NCBI GenBank assembly: GCA_947588885.1 | Contig: CANQAH010000005.1 | Coordinates: 1 to 46,499 of the forward strand | Direction of reading: 5' to 3' | DNA length: 46,499 nucleotides | Source: an uncultured Clostridia bacterium | GTDB taxonomy: Bacteria; Bacillota; Clostridia; TANB77; CAG-508 | Shown here: piece by piece, positions 5,864 through 17,000 of the stretch | Layout of the letters: the number at the start of each line of letters is the position of its first letter | How positions within the stretch are numbered: the first letter of the stretch is position 1 | The notes under the pieces: model-generated | Seen by the model: the letters and a program-made list of their open reading frames with translations, nothing else | Database searches by the model: none | Told to the model about the DNA's origin: nothing | Made by a program: the position numbers and the translations under genes

Positions 5864-7717
5864 TTAATTTGCAGCTTTATCAGTATTTTCATAAGTAATA
5901 GTTGAAGTAATACCTAAATGAGGTAAAACTTGAGATAATATATTAGATACAACAGGAGCACAAACTGTACCACCTTGATGACTTCCTGATGATGGATTTT
6001 TCAAAACTACTAAAACTGCAACTTCTGGATTCTCAACTGGTGAGATAGCTACAAATGATGCTGTATATCCTTCCTCTGGTTTCCCAACAGGAGGTTCTGA
6101 TGTACCACTTTTTCCACCAACAGAATATCCTGGAACAGCAGCATTTTTTCCAGTACCATCTTTTACAACAGATGCCATCATATCTTTTATTTTATCTGAT
6201 GTTGATTTTGAAATAACTTGTCTAACTTTTACTGGTTCAATTTCAGTAACAATACCAGTATCTGGATTTACCATTTTACTAACAATACGTGGTTGCATTA
6301 AGTCTCCACCATTAACACATGCACAAACAGAAGTAATAAGCTGTAAAGGTGTAATTGTAAAATTTTCACCAAAAGACATTGTTGCAAGTTCTACAGCATT
6401 ACACTTGTCATAATCAAAAAAGTATCCGCTTGCTTCACCAGGTAATCTAACACCAGTTTTTCCTAATAATTCAAATCCTTGCAAATATTTATAAAATAGC
6501 TGTTTACCTATACGCTGGCCTAATTGTATAAAAGCAGGGTTACAAGAATTTTCTAAAGCTTTTCTTAATGTTAGTGGCCCATGAGCAACTTTTGCCCAAC
6601 AATTAATATCAGTACCATTAGCACCACCAACATGATAAGTATGGTTACAAGTGAAATCACCGGGAGTATCTGTTTCAACAATATTTTCTTCTAATCCTAT
6701 GGCTGAAACAATAATTTTAAAAGTTGAACCAGGTTTATAGCCATCAGATATTGGCTTATTACGCCACATCTGGAAAAGAGCTTTGTTTTTATCTTCTTGT
6801 GATAATGTATCCCAAACTTCTTGCAATTCAGGAGTATTAGGAGTATATGGATCATTTAAATTATATGTAGGATAACTAGCAACAGCTAAAAGATCACCAG
6901 TAGATGGCTTCATAACAATGACACAGCCGCCATCAGCATTATTATCTGTAATAGCTTGTGATAAACAATTTTCAGAAATTTGTTGCACTTCAGCATCTAT
7001 TGTTAAATATAAATCTTTTCCATTTTGTGGAGGTATATATTGTTCATTTTCACCAGAGATTGCTTGTTTGTTAACATTTGTAGAAGTAACAACTCTTCCA
7101 GGGGTTCCGGAAAGTTCATCATTCCAAGAATTTTCAATTCCATCTATTCCTGTATCTGTTCCATAAAAACCAATAATATTTGAAGCTACATTATTGTATG
7201 GATAACTTCTTTTAGAATCTTCATCTATATTTATTCCAGAGGCAATATTATTATCAGAAATCCAAGCTTTTAACTTATCAACAACATCTTTATCAACTCT
7301 TCTAGCAATTGTAATTATTGAAGAATTTGAATTAAGATTTTCCATAACTTCATTATATTCTAATGAAAATATTTCAGAAAAGCCTTCTGCTAAAACTTCT
7401 TTAGGAACAGCTGATTTATCATTATAAAAAACTTTGCCATTATTAATTGTAACTGTATCAACATTTGAACTAATTGCTAATATTTTATTTGTAGCATCAT
7501 AAATTGTTCCTCTTTTACTTGCCAAAATTTGACTAGTAGTTTGTTGCTTATAAGCATTTTGCTTATATTCAGCACCTTTTACAAATTGAATATATCCAAT
7601 TCTAACGAGTAAAACTAAAAAAGCAAGAAAAAAGGCAAATAGTAAAAATAAAGAACGTGTATTACATATTTGCTTTTGAATAGAAGCATTAATAGCCTTT
7701 TTTGATTTTTTAGGCAT
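5864..7717 (-). CDS. Class B penicillin-binding protein (FtsI/SpoVD-type DD-transpeptidase)
   Basis: 617 residues from ATG 7717. One TM helix at ~22-43, a PBP dimerisation domain (SKRGTIYDATNKILA), then a transpeptidase domain with all three active-site motifs: STFK (Ser331), SCN (Ser391) and KSGT (Lys536). It cross-links peptidoglycan outside the membrane, probably for division or spore cortex; there is no C-terminal PASTA domain to favour SpoVD. The start is uncertain. The only good ribosome binding site, AGAGGTG at 7746-7740, is spaced for an ATA codon at 7732 that would give MAKKRMPKK. The frame also stays open to ATG 7765 and 7813, which lack ribosome binding sites. Divergent from rsmA. 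Confidence 0.9.
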   Translation of the reverse strand: MPKKSKKAINASIQKQICNTRSLFLLFAFFLAFLVLLVRIGYIQFVKGAEYKQNAYKQQTTSQILASKRGTIYDATNKILAISSNVDTVTINNGKVFYNDKSAVPKEVLAEGFSEIFSLEYNEVMENLNSNSSIITIARRVDKDVVDKLKAWISDNNIASGINIDEDSKRSYPYNNVASNIIGFYGTDTGIDGIENSWNDELSGTPGRVVTSTNVNKQAISGENEQYIPPQNGKDLYLTIDAEVQQISENCLSQAITDNNADGGCVIVMKPSTGDLLAVASYPTYNLNDPYTPNTPELQEVWDTLSQEDKNKALFQMWRNKPISDGYKPGSTFKIIVSAIGLEENIVETDTPGDFTCNHTYHVGGANGTDINCWAKVAHGPLTLRKALENSCNPAFIQLGQRIGKQLFYKYLQGFELLGKTGVRLPGEASGYFFDYDKCNAVELATMSFGENFTITPLQLITSVCACVNGGDLMQPRIVSKMVNPDTGIVTEIEPVKVRQVISKSTSDKIKDMMASVVKDGTGKNAAVPGYSVGGKSGTSEPPVGKPEEGYTASFVAISPVENPEVAVLVVLKNPSSGSHQGGTVCAPVVSNILSQVLPHLGITSTITYENTDKAAN

Positions 7718-7829
7718 TCGTTTCTTAGCTATAATAATCACCTCTTTTGTGTCTTTAAATAACATAAATATTTTATAATATAGAAAATTAAAAATCAATA
7801 TGATATAATACAAAAAGGTGATAAAATCA

Positions 7830-8696
7830 ATGGATTTGTATGAAGAAACAAAACTAATTATGAAACAAAATAATATTTTTGCAAATAAGAAATTAGGACA
7901 AAATTTTTTAATTGATGAAAATATAGTTAGTGAAATAGTAAATTCATCAGAAATTACAGAAAATGATTTAATAATTGAAATAGGACCGGGTCTAGGAACT
8001 TTAACTAGTAAATTAGTTGAAAAAGCTGGAAAGGTAATATGTATAGAACTGGACCAACGAATGATAAATATATTAAAAAATAGATTTAAGCTTTACAATA
8101 ATATTGAAATAATAAATGAAGATGTTTTAAAAGTAAATTTGCAAGAACTAATAGAAAAAAATAAAAAGAATAGTAATATCCAAAAAGTTAAGATAGTAGC
8201 AAATTTGCCATACTATATTACAACACCAATAATAATGAAATTATTAGAAGAAAAATTAAGTATAGAAAGTATAACTGTAATGGTTCAAAAAGAAGTGGCA
8301 ATCAGGCTTGCAGATAAACCAGGAGGAAAAGAATCAGGAAGTATAACATATACAATTTGGTATTATACAGAACCAGAAATAATATTAAATGTACCAAGTA
8401 AATCATTTATTCCGGAACCAGAAGTGCAATCAGCAGTAATAAAATTTAATGTTTTAAAGCAACCACGAATAAAAGTAGAAAATGAGGAATTATTTTTTAA
8501 AATAATAAAATCTGCTTTTATGCAAAAAAGAAAGACTCTAGTAAACGCATTATTAAATTCTAATTTTTTTGAAAAAAGAGAAGAAGCAGAAAAATGTTTA
8601 GAAAGTATAGGAATAGATAAAAAAATTAGAGGAGAAAAATTGACACTAGAACAATATAATGAAATTACAAAAATATTAGATAAAAATCTTTATTAG
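7830..8696 (+). CDS. rsmA: 16S rRNA (adenine1518/1519-N6)-dimethyltransferase RsmA/KsgA
   Basis: 288 residues, usual for the family. KKLGQNFLIDENI, then the SAM-binding loop IIEIGPGLGTLTSKL, the acidic residue in VICIELDQRM, and catalytic NLPYYITTPI. It dimethylates two adenines in helix 45 of 16S rRNA. ATG 7830 is chosen because an in-frame GTG at 7818 lies inside the ribosome binding site AAAAGGTG. A TATAAT at 7804-7809 is very close upstream without a recognisable -35, so promoter assignment is unsure. Divergent from the PBP gene. Confidence 0.95.
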   Translation: MDLYEETKLIMKQNNIFANKKLGQNFLIDENIVSEIVNSSEITENDLIIEIGPGLGTLTSKLVEKAGKVICIELDQRMINILKNRFKLYNNIEIINEDVLKVNLQELIEKNKKNSNIQKVKIVANLPYYITTPIIMKLLEEKLSIESITVMVQKEVAIRLADKPGGKESGSITYTIWYYTEPEIILNVPSKSFIPEPEVQSAVIKFNVLKQPRIKVENEELFFKIIKSAFMQKRKTLVNALLNSNFFEKREEAEKCLESIGIDKKIRGEKLTLEQYNEITKILDKNLY

Positions 8697-8718
8697 AAAA
8701 ATAATAGAGATTTTTTTC
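8684..8718 (+). terminator. Terminator overlapping the rsmA stop codon
   Basis: AAATCT-T-TATTA pairs with TAATA-G-AGATTT, followed by a T run. The 5' arm contains the last rsmA codons. Confidence 0.75.
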
Positions 8719-8725
8719 TTTTTAT

Positions 8726-8785
8726 AACCAAAGCGGGCAAAGTATAAATTATACTGTCCGATTTTTATTATATAGAAAAGTGCTT
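8726..8785. repeat. Modular palindromic repeat, locus 4 (short, degenerate)
   Basis: ACCAAAGCGGGC (to 8738) and GTCCGA (8756-8761) are the C-module ends with only 17 bases between them, followed by TTATATAGAAAAGTGCTT, a decayed A-module arm. Confidence 0.55.
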
Positions 8786-8859
8786 ATGTATCAATGATTA
8801 CATAAAAAAAGTTTTGTAATATTTTCTTTAAAAAAATGTAATGATTTTGAAATAAAATG

Positions 8860-8888
8860 TTGAAAAAAGCTTAAGTGTGTTGTATAAT
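8860..8888 (+). promoter_or_regulatory. Promoter of the giant surface-protein operon
   Basis: TTGAAA - 17 bases - TATAAT. The leader (~8895-8953) can form AAGCT/AGCTT and ends in AAGGAGG; I recognise no riboswitch. Confidence 0.7.
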
Positions 8889-8953
8889 AAAAACTGCAAT
8901 GGTGAAAAAGCTGATAAGCTTACGGAAAGAAGAGATCTAAGGAGGATGTTAAT

Positions 8954-11900
8954 ATGTTGAAAAAGTATAGAGTTGTCAAAATAATAATAGCAATATTATT
9001 AATTTTTTGTTTTACAGTGACAAATTGCTTTACACTACTTTCAACTCTTAGTTTTGCAGAAAGTAATGAACTTGGAAAACAATTTTCTAACAATACATCT
9101 GCAAATGTTGAATATGATGTGAACTTCGTAAAAGATAATGAATTAAAAGGATATGAATGCGAAGAAACAATTGACGAAAATAATTTAGGCATTTATTTAA
9201 AAGTTGAAGTAAAGAACGAAGGTTATTTAAAAAATGCAAAAGTTTTAATTGAATCTGACAATGGATTGTCTTTTAACATATCAAATGAAGAAGAAAACAT
9301 AAAAATAGAAGATAATGTTATTGAATTAGATAATATAAATGCTAATGAAAAAGCAGAACTAATTATACCTATAACTTATAAACAAAGAGACGATATTAAC
9401 AATCTAAATAAAATAATCAAGGTAAAATTACTTGGTACATATGTAAACAATTCTGGAAAAGAAAATGGAATCTCTGAAGATGTTAATTTAAGACTAATAT
9501 GGAAAATGAATACAGAGTATACACTTTCTTCAAAAGTCGAAAAATATATTCCTTATGAGAAAGGAATTATTGCTCAAACAAGTATTAAATCTAGCATTCC
9601 AGAAAATAATTCTTTTGTAGAAAAGGAAAATATAGAAATTGATGCATTAAAAATTAATGATTATAAAATTGAAAAAGTTTCTATAGTAAGAAAAACTGGA
9701 GAAGAATTACCACAAAACAATTGGAAATACGATGCAGAAAATAACAAAATAATAATTAATTTAGAAAACTCATCTGAATCAATCAAATCTGATGAATATC
9801 TTATTACATATATTTTATCAGGAAATGAAAAGTTAGAAATGCCATTAAAAATTAATTCAAAATTAAATGGCTCTATTTTCATGTTTGGAAACGATGAAGA
9901 AATTTCTACCGAAAAAGAAGAAGAATACGAGATAAGCGAAAAAATAGGTGACATTGTAACTTTTAACTCTATACCATCAGAATCAGTAAAAATAGGAAAA
10001 TTAATAGCAAATAAATATGCAGAAACAGATAATTATGAAACAAAATATGAAAATCAAATAATAGCTAATATATCTGCAACAGATTTAGTTGAAGGAATTT
10101 TAATAAAAGATTTAAGTGAAGAATTTGAAAATGAAAATGAGAGAGTAGCAACAAATTCTTACTATAAAATAATTAAAATTTCAAAAGAAAATTTTGAAAA
10201 AATATTAGGAACAGACGGAAAAATAGAAATAATAAATCAAAATCAACAAAAATTAGCAGAAATAAATGCAAACAGCCAAACTGATGATCAAAATAACTAC
10301 TTTGTTACTTTTGAAAACAAAGAAACTAAATTAGATATAAAAACTACAGCACCAGTATCAGAAGGAAACCTAATACTAACTATTGAAAAAGAAATTACTA
10401 ATACAGAATATTCTGTAGAACAATTAAAAACATTCTCCAATATAGATATGAAATATGAAGGAAACATATTATATGTTCAAAATGTAGTAGATAAAGTTGC
10501 TACAATAGATAATAAAATCAGAATAGATAAACCACAAACAAAAGTAGACTTTACAATATCTAGAAATACTTTAAGTACAATAGCAGAAAATAAAGATATT
10601 GAATTTAAAATCAATTTTAACAATATAAGCGAAGATGTTGATTTATATAAAAATCCAAAATTTAAATTAGTGCTACCAGAATATATTGAAAATATTGAAG
10701 TAACAAATGTTGCAGTTGCTAATAATGAAGATGTATTCAATATTAGTGAAGCAAATATTGATAAAGATGAAAAAGGTCGAATAGTTATAAATATAGCATT
10801 AGAAGGTTTACAAACAAAATACAATTTAAATAAGCTAGCTAATGGTACAAATATAATAATTAGAGCAAATATGATATTAAATATTTATACTCCATCAAAG
10901 AAAGAAAAAGTAGAACTATATTATTTTAATGAAAATGCTACAAGTTATGCAAAAGAAATAGATGGAGCCGGATATGAAGAATCTGAAATTACACTTAAAG
11001 CACCAGTAGGAATGGTAAGTGTAAATAAAATTTCTAATTACAATAATTTGGGAAATTCAATAGTTTCAGTATCACAAGGTAAAGTTACAGATAAAATTGA
11101 AATATTTGATGAATCTAAAGTTGCTACAATGGACATTTTAGTAATGAATAATAATGAAAACAGTAGCAGTGATATAAAAATATTAGGACGTATTCCTTTT
11201 AAGGGAAATAAAGATGTAAAAACAGGAAAAGACTTAGGTACAACAATAGATACTACATTAGAAAATCCAATTATTGAAAACGATGAGAATTTAGCAAATG
11301 CAACAATATATTATTCTACAAATGGAGAAGCAACAGAAGATATAGAAAATGCATCAAATGGCTGGACAACAGACATATCTAATTTAGGTGAATATAAATC
11401 ATATTTAATTGTAGTAAATAATTATGAAATGAAACCAGGAGAAATATTAAGATATTCTTACCAATACAGAATTCCAGCTAATTTGGAACATAATACAGAT
11501 ATATATGGCTCATTTGAAGTTATTTATAATGACATAAAAGATGTAGCAGTAACAAAAGAAACATCTTCTCCAGATATTGTAGGACTTACAACTGGTGTAG
11601 GAACACAAATTGAAGCTAAAATTACAAAAAATATTCAAAATAGTGTTAAAGAATATGAAAAAATAAAATATACATTAGAAATACAAAATACAGGTTCTGA
11701 AAATGCAGAAGATGTTAAAGTTAAAGTCAAAATACCAGATGGAGCAACTTATGCAACATATACAAGTCAAGCAAGTTTGGAAACATCTAAGGGCTGGGCT
11801 TTAAAATCAGATAGAGAATTTGAAAAAACAATAAAATTACTAGAAGCAGGAAAAACACAAAAAGTAGAATTTTTTGTACAAGCTAATAAATTACCAACAA

Positions 11901-14035
11901 TTGAACAATATTACGCTAATAATGATGGATTTACTAAAAATGATGATGGAACATATAGTATTCATGAAAGTTATATAGATGAAAACGGTGAAGAAAAATC
12001 TAGAGATATTAATATTGAAGAAATACCAGAAATAAATTTAGTTTGTGAAGCTTCAATATCAGCAAAAGATTTAGCAAAAGAATTAGTAATTAAAGATGAA
12101 GGAACTAAAGTTGAAAAATCAAATTTAATTACAGAAGAAATTATTTCAAGTAATGAATCTATTGCAAAAGTTGGAGAAACAGTAGAATCAAAAATTTATA
12201 TTAAAAATAATAGTTCAGAAAAAATGAATAACATCATTGTAACTAAAGAAGTTCCAGAAGGACTTACATATAAAGAAAGCTATATAAGGGGTTACGAAGA
12301 TGACGGTATTACACTTAGAAAAATCGAGTCAAAAGGATATAACGAAATTAATAATACAATAACTTGGGAAATAGAGAGCATAGATCCAGGAAGAACAGCA
12401 ATTGTAGTAGCTAACTTGACAGTTGATAAAATGAAAGAAAATGTATATCAAGATACAATTTCAACGATAACAAATATAAAAGCTAATGATGAAGAATATC
12501 AAGCAGGACAAGTTAACATAGAAGTAGGTAGACCAAATTTAGTTGCAGATCAAAATTCAACTCAAACAAATAAGTATGTAAAAGTTGGAGACGAAATAGA
12601 ATATATCTTCAATATTAAAAATACAGGTTCTGTAGCAGCTAATGATGTTGCATTAAATGACTTATTACCTGATGAAGTGGAAATTAAAAAATTAGTATAC
12701 ACTGTTGATGGAATTGAAGTGTCTAAAGTAGTTACAGAGAATTCAGATGCAACAGTATATACAAGTATACAACCAAATAATGAAATGGAAGTTAAAATCA
12801 CAACTAAAGTTACTGATATAGATTCAAAACAAAAAACAATTACAAATGTAGCTAACTTAAAAGCGGCCGACGTTGCGCAAATAAAAACAAATGCAATTGA
12901 AAATATAATTGAAAGAACTGGTTCAACAGAAAATACATCAAATAGTAATAATTCAGGAACAACACCAAATTCAAATGGACAAGCAAATTATAATAATTCA
13001 AATGTATCTGAAAAAATAAAACAAAAATATGAAATAACAGGTACAGCATGGTTAGATGAAAATAAAAATGGTGTAAGAGACAATAATGAAGAAAAATTAT
13101 CTGGAATAGAAGTCAAACTTATAAATACAGAAACAAATACAACAACAGCAACAAACGTAACAACATTAGATGGCGAATATAAATTTGAGAACTTAGACAA
13201 TGGAGAATATCAGGTAATTTTCTATTATGACAATATAAAATATGGACTTACAGATTATAAAAAACAAAGTATTGCAGATAACATGAATTCTGATGTTATT
13301 TCAGTAAAAGAAGGAAATAAAGATGTTGCAACAAGTGATATTATAAAAATTCAAAATGGTAGTAAATCTGGAATAGATATAGGATTAATAAAGGCAACAA
13401 AATTTGATCTAGCACTAGAAAAATCAATTACAAAAGTTACTGTTCAACATAAAGATGGCACAAAATCTTATGACTTCAATGATGAAAAGTTAGCTAAAGT
13501 AGATATTAATGCAAAATATTTAAGTGATGCAAAAGTTTATGTAGAATATACATTTACAATTAAAAATGAAGGAGAAATAGAAGGATATGCAAAAAATATT
13601 GTAGACTATGTACCTTCAGATTTAGAATTTAGCACAGAACTAAATAAAAACTGGTATAAAGGAAATGATGGAAATCTTTACACTGAAGAATTAGCAAATA
13701 CACCAATTCAACCAGGAGAGGCTAAAAAAGTAAAACTAATATTAGTAAAAACAATGACTGAAGAAAATACAGGTATTGTAAACAATCAAGCAGAAATTGC
13801 TCAAAGTTACAATAAAGCAGGAATAGCAGATAATGATTCAGAAGCAAACAACAAAGAAGCTAAAGAAGACGATATGTCATCTGCTGATTTAATTATAGGT
13901 GTAGAAACAGGTGATACATTAATTTATTTCTCAGTTGCAATCATAATAGCAATAGCAACAATTATAACTGCAATTGTAATGAAAAAGAAAAAAGTAATAT
14001 TAAAACTCCAACTAAAATTTAGAAAGGAGGTGTAG
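8954..14035 (+). CDS. Giant cell-surface protein with DUF11-like repeats and an SdrD B-like domain
   Basis: 1,693 residues. Signal peptide ~1-35 (KKYR, hydrophobic core, SFA before ES). The body consists of beta-rich repeats; DUF11-like blocks with the pattern Y-x-hydrophobic-x-NTGS-A-x-DV are near residues 897-930, 1073-1107, 1210-1245 and 1527-1560. A Ser/Asn/Thr-rich linker (~1320-1355) precedes an SdrD B-like/CnaB-type domain (~1362-1480; TAWLDENKNGVRDNNE, DGEYKFENLDNGEYQV), the last commonly calcium-binding or isopeptide-stabilised. C-terminal VETGD, a TM helix (~1655-1677) and a Lys-rich tail resemble a sortase signal without a canonical LPxTG. Likely an anchored adhesin or coat component. 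Followed 5 bases later by the next gene, with its ribosome binding site inside this gene's end. Confidence 0.8.
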   Translation: MLKKYRVVKIIIAILLIFCFTVTNCFTLLSTLSFAESNELGKQFSNNTSANVEYDVNFVKDNELKGYECEETIDENNLGIYLKVEVKNEGYLKNAKVLIESDNGLSFNISNEEENIKIEDNVIELDNINANEKAELIIPITYKQRDDINNLNKIIKVKLLGTYVNNSGKENGISEDVNLRLIWKMNTEYTLSSKVEKYIPYEKGIIAQTSIKSSIPENNSFVEKENIEIDALKINDYKIEKVSIVRKTGEELPQNNWKYDAENNKIIINLENSSESIKSDEYLITYILSGNEKLEMPLKINSKLNGSIFMFGNDEEISTEKEEEYEISEKIGDIVTFNSIPSESVKIGKLIANKYAETDNYETKYENQIIANISATDLVEGILIKDLSEEFENENERVATNSYYKIIKISKENFEKILGTDGKIEIINQNQQKLAEINANSQTDDQNNYFVTFENKETKLDIKTTAPVSEGNLILTIEKEITNTEYSVEQLKTFSNIDMKYEGNILYVQNVVDKVATIDNKIRIDKPQTKVDFTISRNTLSTIAENKDIEFKINFNNISEDVDLYKNPKFKLVLPEYIENIEVTNVAVANNEDVFNISEANIDKDEKGRIVINIALEGLQTKYNLNKLANGTNIIIRANMILNIYTPSKKEKVELYYFNENATSYAKEIDGAGYEESEITLKAPVGMVSVNKISNYNNLGNSIVSVSQGKVTDKIEIFDESKVATMDILVMNNNENSSSDIKILGRIPFKGNKDVKTGKDLGTTIDTTLENPIIENDENLANATIYYSTNGEATEDIENASNGWTTDISNLGEYKSYLIVVNNYEMKPGEILRYSYQYRIPANLEHNTDIYGSFEVIYNDIKDVAVTKETSSPDIVGLTTGVGTQIEAKITKNIQNSVKEYEKIKYTLEIQNTGSENAEDVKVKVKIPDGATYATYTSQASLETSKGWALKSDREFEKTIKLLEAGKTQKVEFFVQANKLPTIEQYYANNDGFTKNDDGTYSIHESYIDENGEEKSRDINIEEIPEINLVCEASISAKDLAKELVIKDEGTKVEKSNLITEEIISSNESIAKVGETVESKIYIKNNSSEKMNNIIVTKEVPEGLTYKESYIRGYEDDGITLRKIESKGYNEINNTITWEIESIDPGRTAIVVANLTVDKMKENVYQDTISTITNIKANDEEYQAGQVNIEVGRPNLVADQNSTQTNKYVKVGDEIEYIFNIKNTGSVAANDVALNDLLPDEVEIKKLVYTVDGIEVSKVVTENSDATVYTSIQPNNEMEVKITTKVTDIDSKQKTITNVANLKAADVAQIKTNAIENIIERTGSTENTSNSNNSGTTPNSNGQANYNNSNVSEKIKQKYEITGTAWLDENKNGVRDNNEEKLSGIEVKLINTETNTTTATNVTTLDGEYKFENLDNGEYQVIFYYDNIKYGLTDYKKQSIADNMNSDVISVKEGNKDVATSDIIKIQNGSKSGIDIGLIKATKFDLALEKSITKVTVQHKDGTKSYDFNDEKLAKVDINAKYLSDAKVYVEYTFTIKNEGEIEGYAKNIVDYVPSDLEFSTELNKNWYKGNDGNLYTEELANTPIQPGEAKKVKLILVKTMTEENTGIVNNQAEIAQSYNKAGIADNDSEANNKEAKEDDMSSADLIIGVETGDTLIYFSVAIIIAIATIITAIVMKKKKVILKLQLKFRKEV

Positions 14036-14040
14036 CTTTA

Positions 14041-17000
14041 ATGAAAAGGATGAAAAATATATTTATTTCAATACTAACAATAATAGGAATCATTTTATTA
14101 GCATATGCAGGTTCTATTGTTTTAGGACAATCAACAAATGAAATGATTTCTGAAGATGGTGTATTACCACCAAGTTTCCCATACATAGAGTATAATACAT
14201 TAATAAGTGATCCTTATATCTTATGTTGTGGTAAAGGTATAACATTAAATGGAGCAGCAAGAACAATAGTTAGTAGCGGAGGTAAATCACAAGCAGAACC
14301 TTATTTGACAGAAGCAGATATTGGTAAAAAATTATTTGAAGATACTAAAAATGCAAGTGGAGATATAACTTCAGATAATTTTACAAATCCATACACATCA
14401 GTAACGAGCAATACATATGGATTCTATACAGAATCAGAAAAGAAAATAGCTACACCAATGGAGGCATATATTTTAGCTGAAACTTCTGAAAACATACCTT
14501 CAGAAGGAAGTACATTTTATAATGTAACAAACAGGGAGTTTGACGGAGACTTAGATCAAGAAGCATATTTCTACAATATTGGAGATAAAACAGTTTATGG
14601 AGTTAACATAGATGAAGATACAGGAGAGCCAAAAGATTTTGTTATATATGATGAAGAAGCAGAAAAATATTATTATATTGAAATAACAAATAGTGGAGAA
14701 TTTTTCCCATATACATATGTACAATATGCATGGTGGAAAACTCCAGCTGGTGGAAGTTCAAGTAAAGTACAATCAACACCATTCTTTAAAGAAGCACAAG
14801 CATTTGAAGAATATATAAATAAAGTTGCTAAAAGAGATGAAAATGGAAAAATTGTTACAGAAGAAAAAGAAGTAACAGTTAACGGAAAGAAAGCTAAATT
14901 AACAGTTCCTGTAATTGATTATAAAATTTCAGGAGAAGATGACAAAGCGAAAGCTTATTATGATGAAGATGAAGGAAAATATCTAATAGGACCTTTTGTA
15001 TTACATTATACTGAAGAATCAGTTACAACAGAAAGAGGAACAGTTGATTTTTCAAACATTACAGATGCAACATTAGTAAGTAATTTAGGAGTAGTAGACA
15101 GTTCTGAATGGTATTTTAAATATACTGATAGAGATGAAAACGATAACGCTGCTTTCCCACATAACAGTGAAGAATTTTATATAGTAGTAAACTATATAGA
15201 TGGAATGAGATATATTGAAGATTTAAATTTTAACTTTAGATACATGAACGCTGGTGGAGAATATACTCAATTAAAAGGTGAATATTTTAAAGCAACATGG
15301 GAACCTGAATCAAAAGCTATTTGGTGCGATGAAGGTGCTTCAGATTGTGCTTGTGGAGGACATCATACAAGTGCAAAATATGATGATGACGGAAATTTAA
15401 TTTGCTCAGGTGGAGCTAAATCATGCTCACATGGATATTATCATAACCATATAGTAAAATGGGAATATTGGTTAGAATTAAAAGGATTAGATCCAAAAAC
15501 ATCACAACCACTAGCTCAAGTTTATGTAGGTGCAAGATGGTATGAAAAAGCAGAATTTTCATTCAATCCAATTCCAATTGATGAGGAAGAATACATCAAA
15601 TTAACTATACCAATGGCAGGACAAGTTTGGATTGACACACCTTCAGATAAGAAAAATCCTGACTTTGTAGATGGAGTTAAAGAAAACGGTGAAGTTGGAT
15701 ATAAAAACGCAGAAGTATACATCTATAAAGTTTATAAAAATAATTCAGGATCAATAGTAAAAAGAGAACTAGCAAAAATATATGATGAGGATAATAATAC
15801 ACAATTAAAATATCCAATATATACAGATAGTAATGGTAATTACAAAATACCAAATATCAATGTTCCTGGTTCAGAGGATATGATAGAAAATGGATACCAT
15901 ATATCTTATGATGTTGAATTTAAATATGATGGACAACATTATGAAGCATCACCAGCTTTAGCTACATCTAATGGAAATGCGGAAGCATTTATAAAAGCAT
16001 CAAAGAATGAGAAGAAACGTTATGAAAACGATTCAATCGCTTCAGAAAATGAAGAAGTAAGAGATACTTATAACAAGAAATTTACTGAAGTATATGGTGG
16101 AAATGCTATAGATGGAAATGGAAATACAAGAGGATATTCTACAAATGGAAGTAATACATTAAACTTAGATTATACATCTACAGAATTTTCAATACCAAAT
16201 AATCCAAATACAAGAAGATATTCAAAACTTACAGTTCTAGATAGTAATGAACATATTATTGAACAATATAAAATGAGTGCAACAACAGGAAACTCTGGAA
16301 TTTATTATCCAGTAGATAATAAAATTTCTATCGAAACAGCAGATGATGTAATTGAACTAAGTGTTGTAAGAGATGAAAAAGGAAAGACAACAACATATAA
16401 AACAATTTATGATTACATGTTACATATAAATCTAGGAGTTAAGAAAAGAGAAGAAGCTGACTTATCAATATTTAAAGATTTGTATAAAGCAGAAATAATT
16501 GTAAACGAAAAAGAAATAACAAAAACATATAATAAATATGTTGATGTTGAAGATGAAGCAAATAAGGAAGCATTAGAAATACAAATCGAAGCCTGCAAAA
16601 TTGGAAGGTATAAAATTGATTTATATAGTTCAGATTATGAATATCGTTCAACAGTATATAAAACAAGTGAAGATGTTGTAAAAAATATTAAAGCAGGAAC
16701 AGATTTAAGAGTATTCTTAACATATAGATTAGCTGTAAATAATGAAAGCCAAGCTTTAAATGGATTAGATGCTACAATTAATCAAATAGATGATTATTAT
16801 GATTCTACATTTACATTTGTAAATGAGGATATATCAGCAAATGTATTAAATGACAATCAAGACAGAATAAACAAAGTAATTGCAGAAAGTCCATATTATA
16901 GAATCGTAAAATCTGATGAAACACCTGAATATACATATTGGTCTGACGGAATGAAGAGATTTACATGTAATGATACAGGTAAAAATGTAAATGATGATTA

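Noticed and set aside
8890..8953. Riboswitch (c-di-GMP type) before the giant surface genes
   Set aside because: Such riboswitches often control surface proteins, but the leader is short and lacks the conserved GEMM core; only a weak AAGCT/AGCTT hairpin is present.
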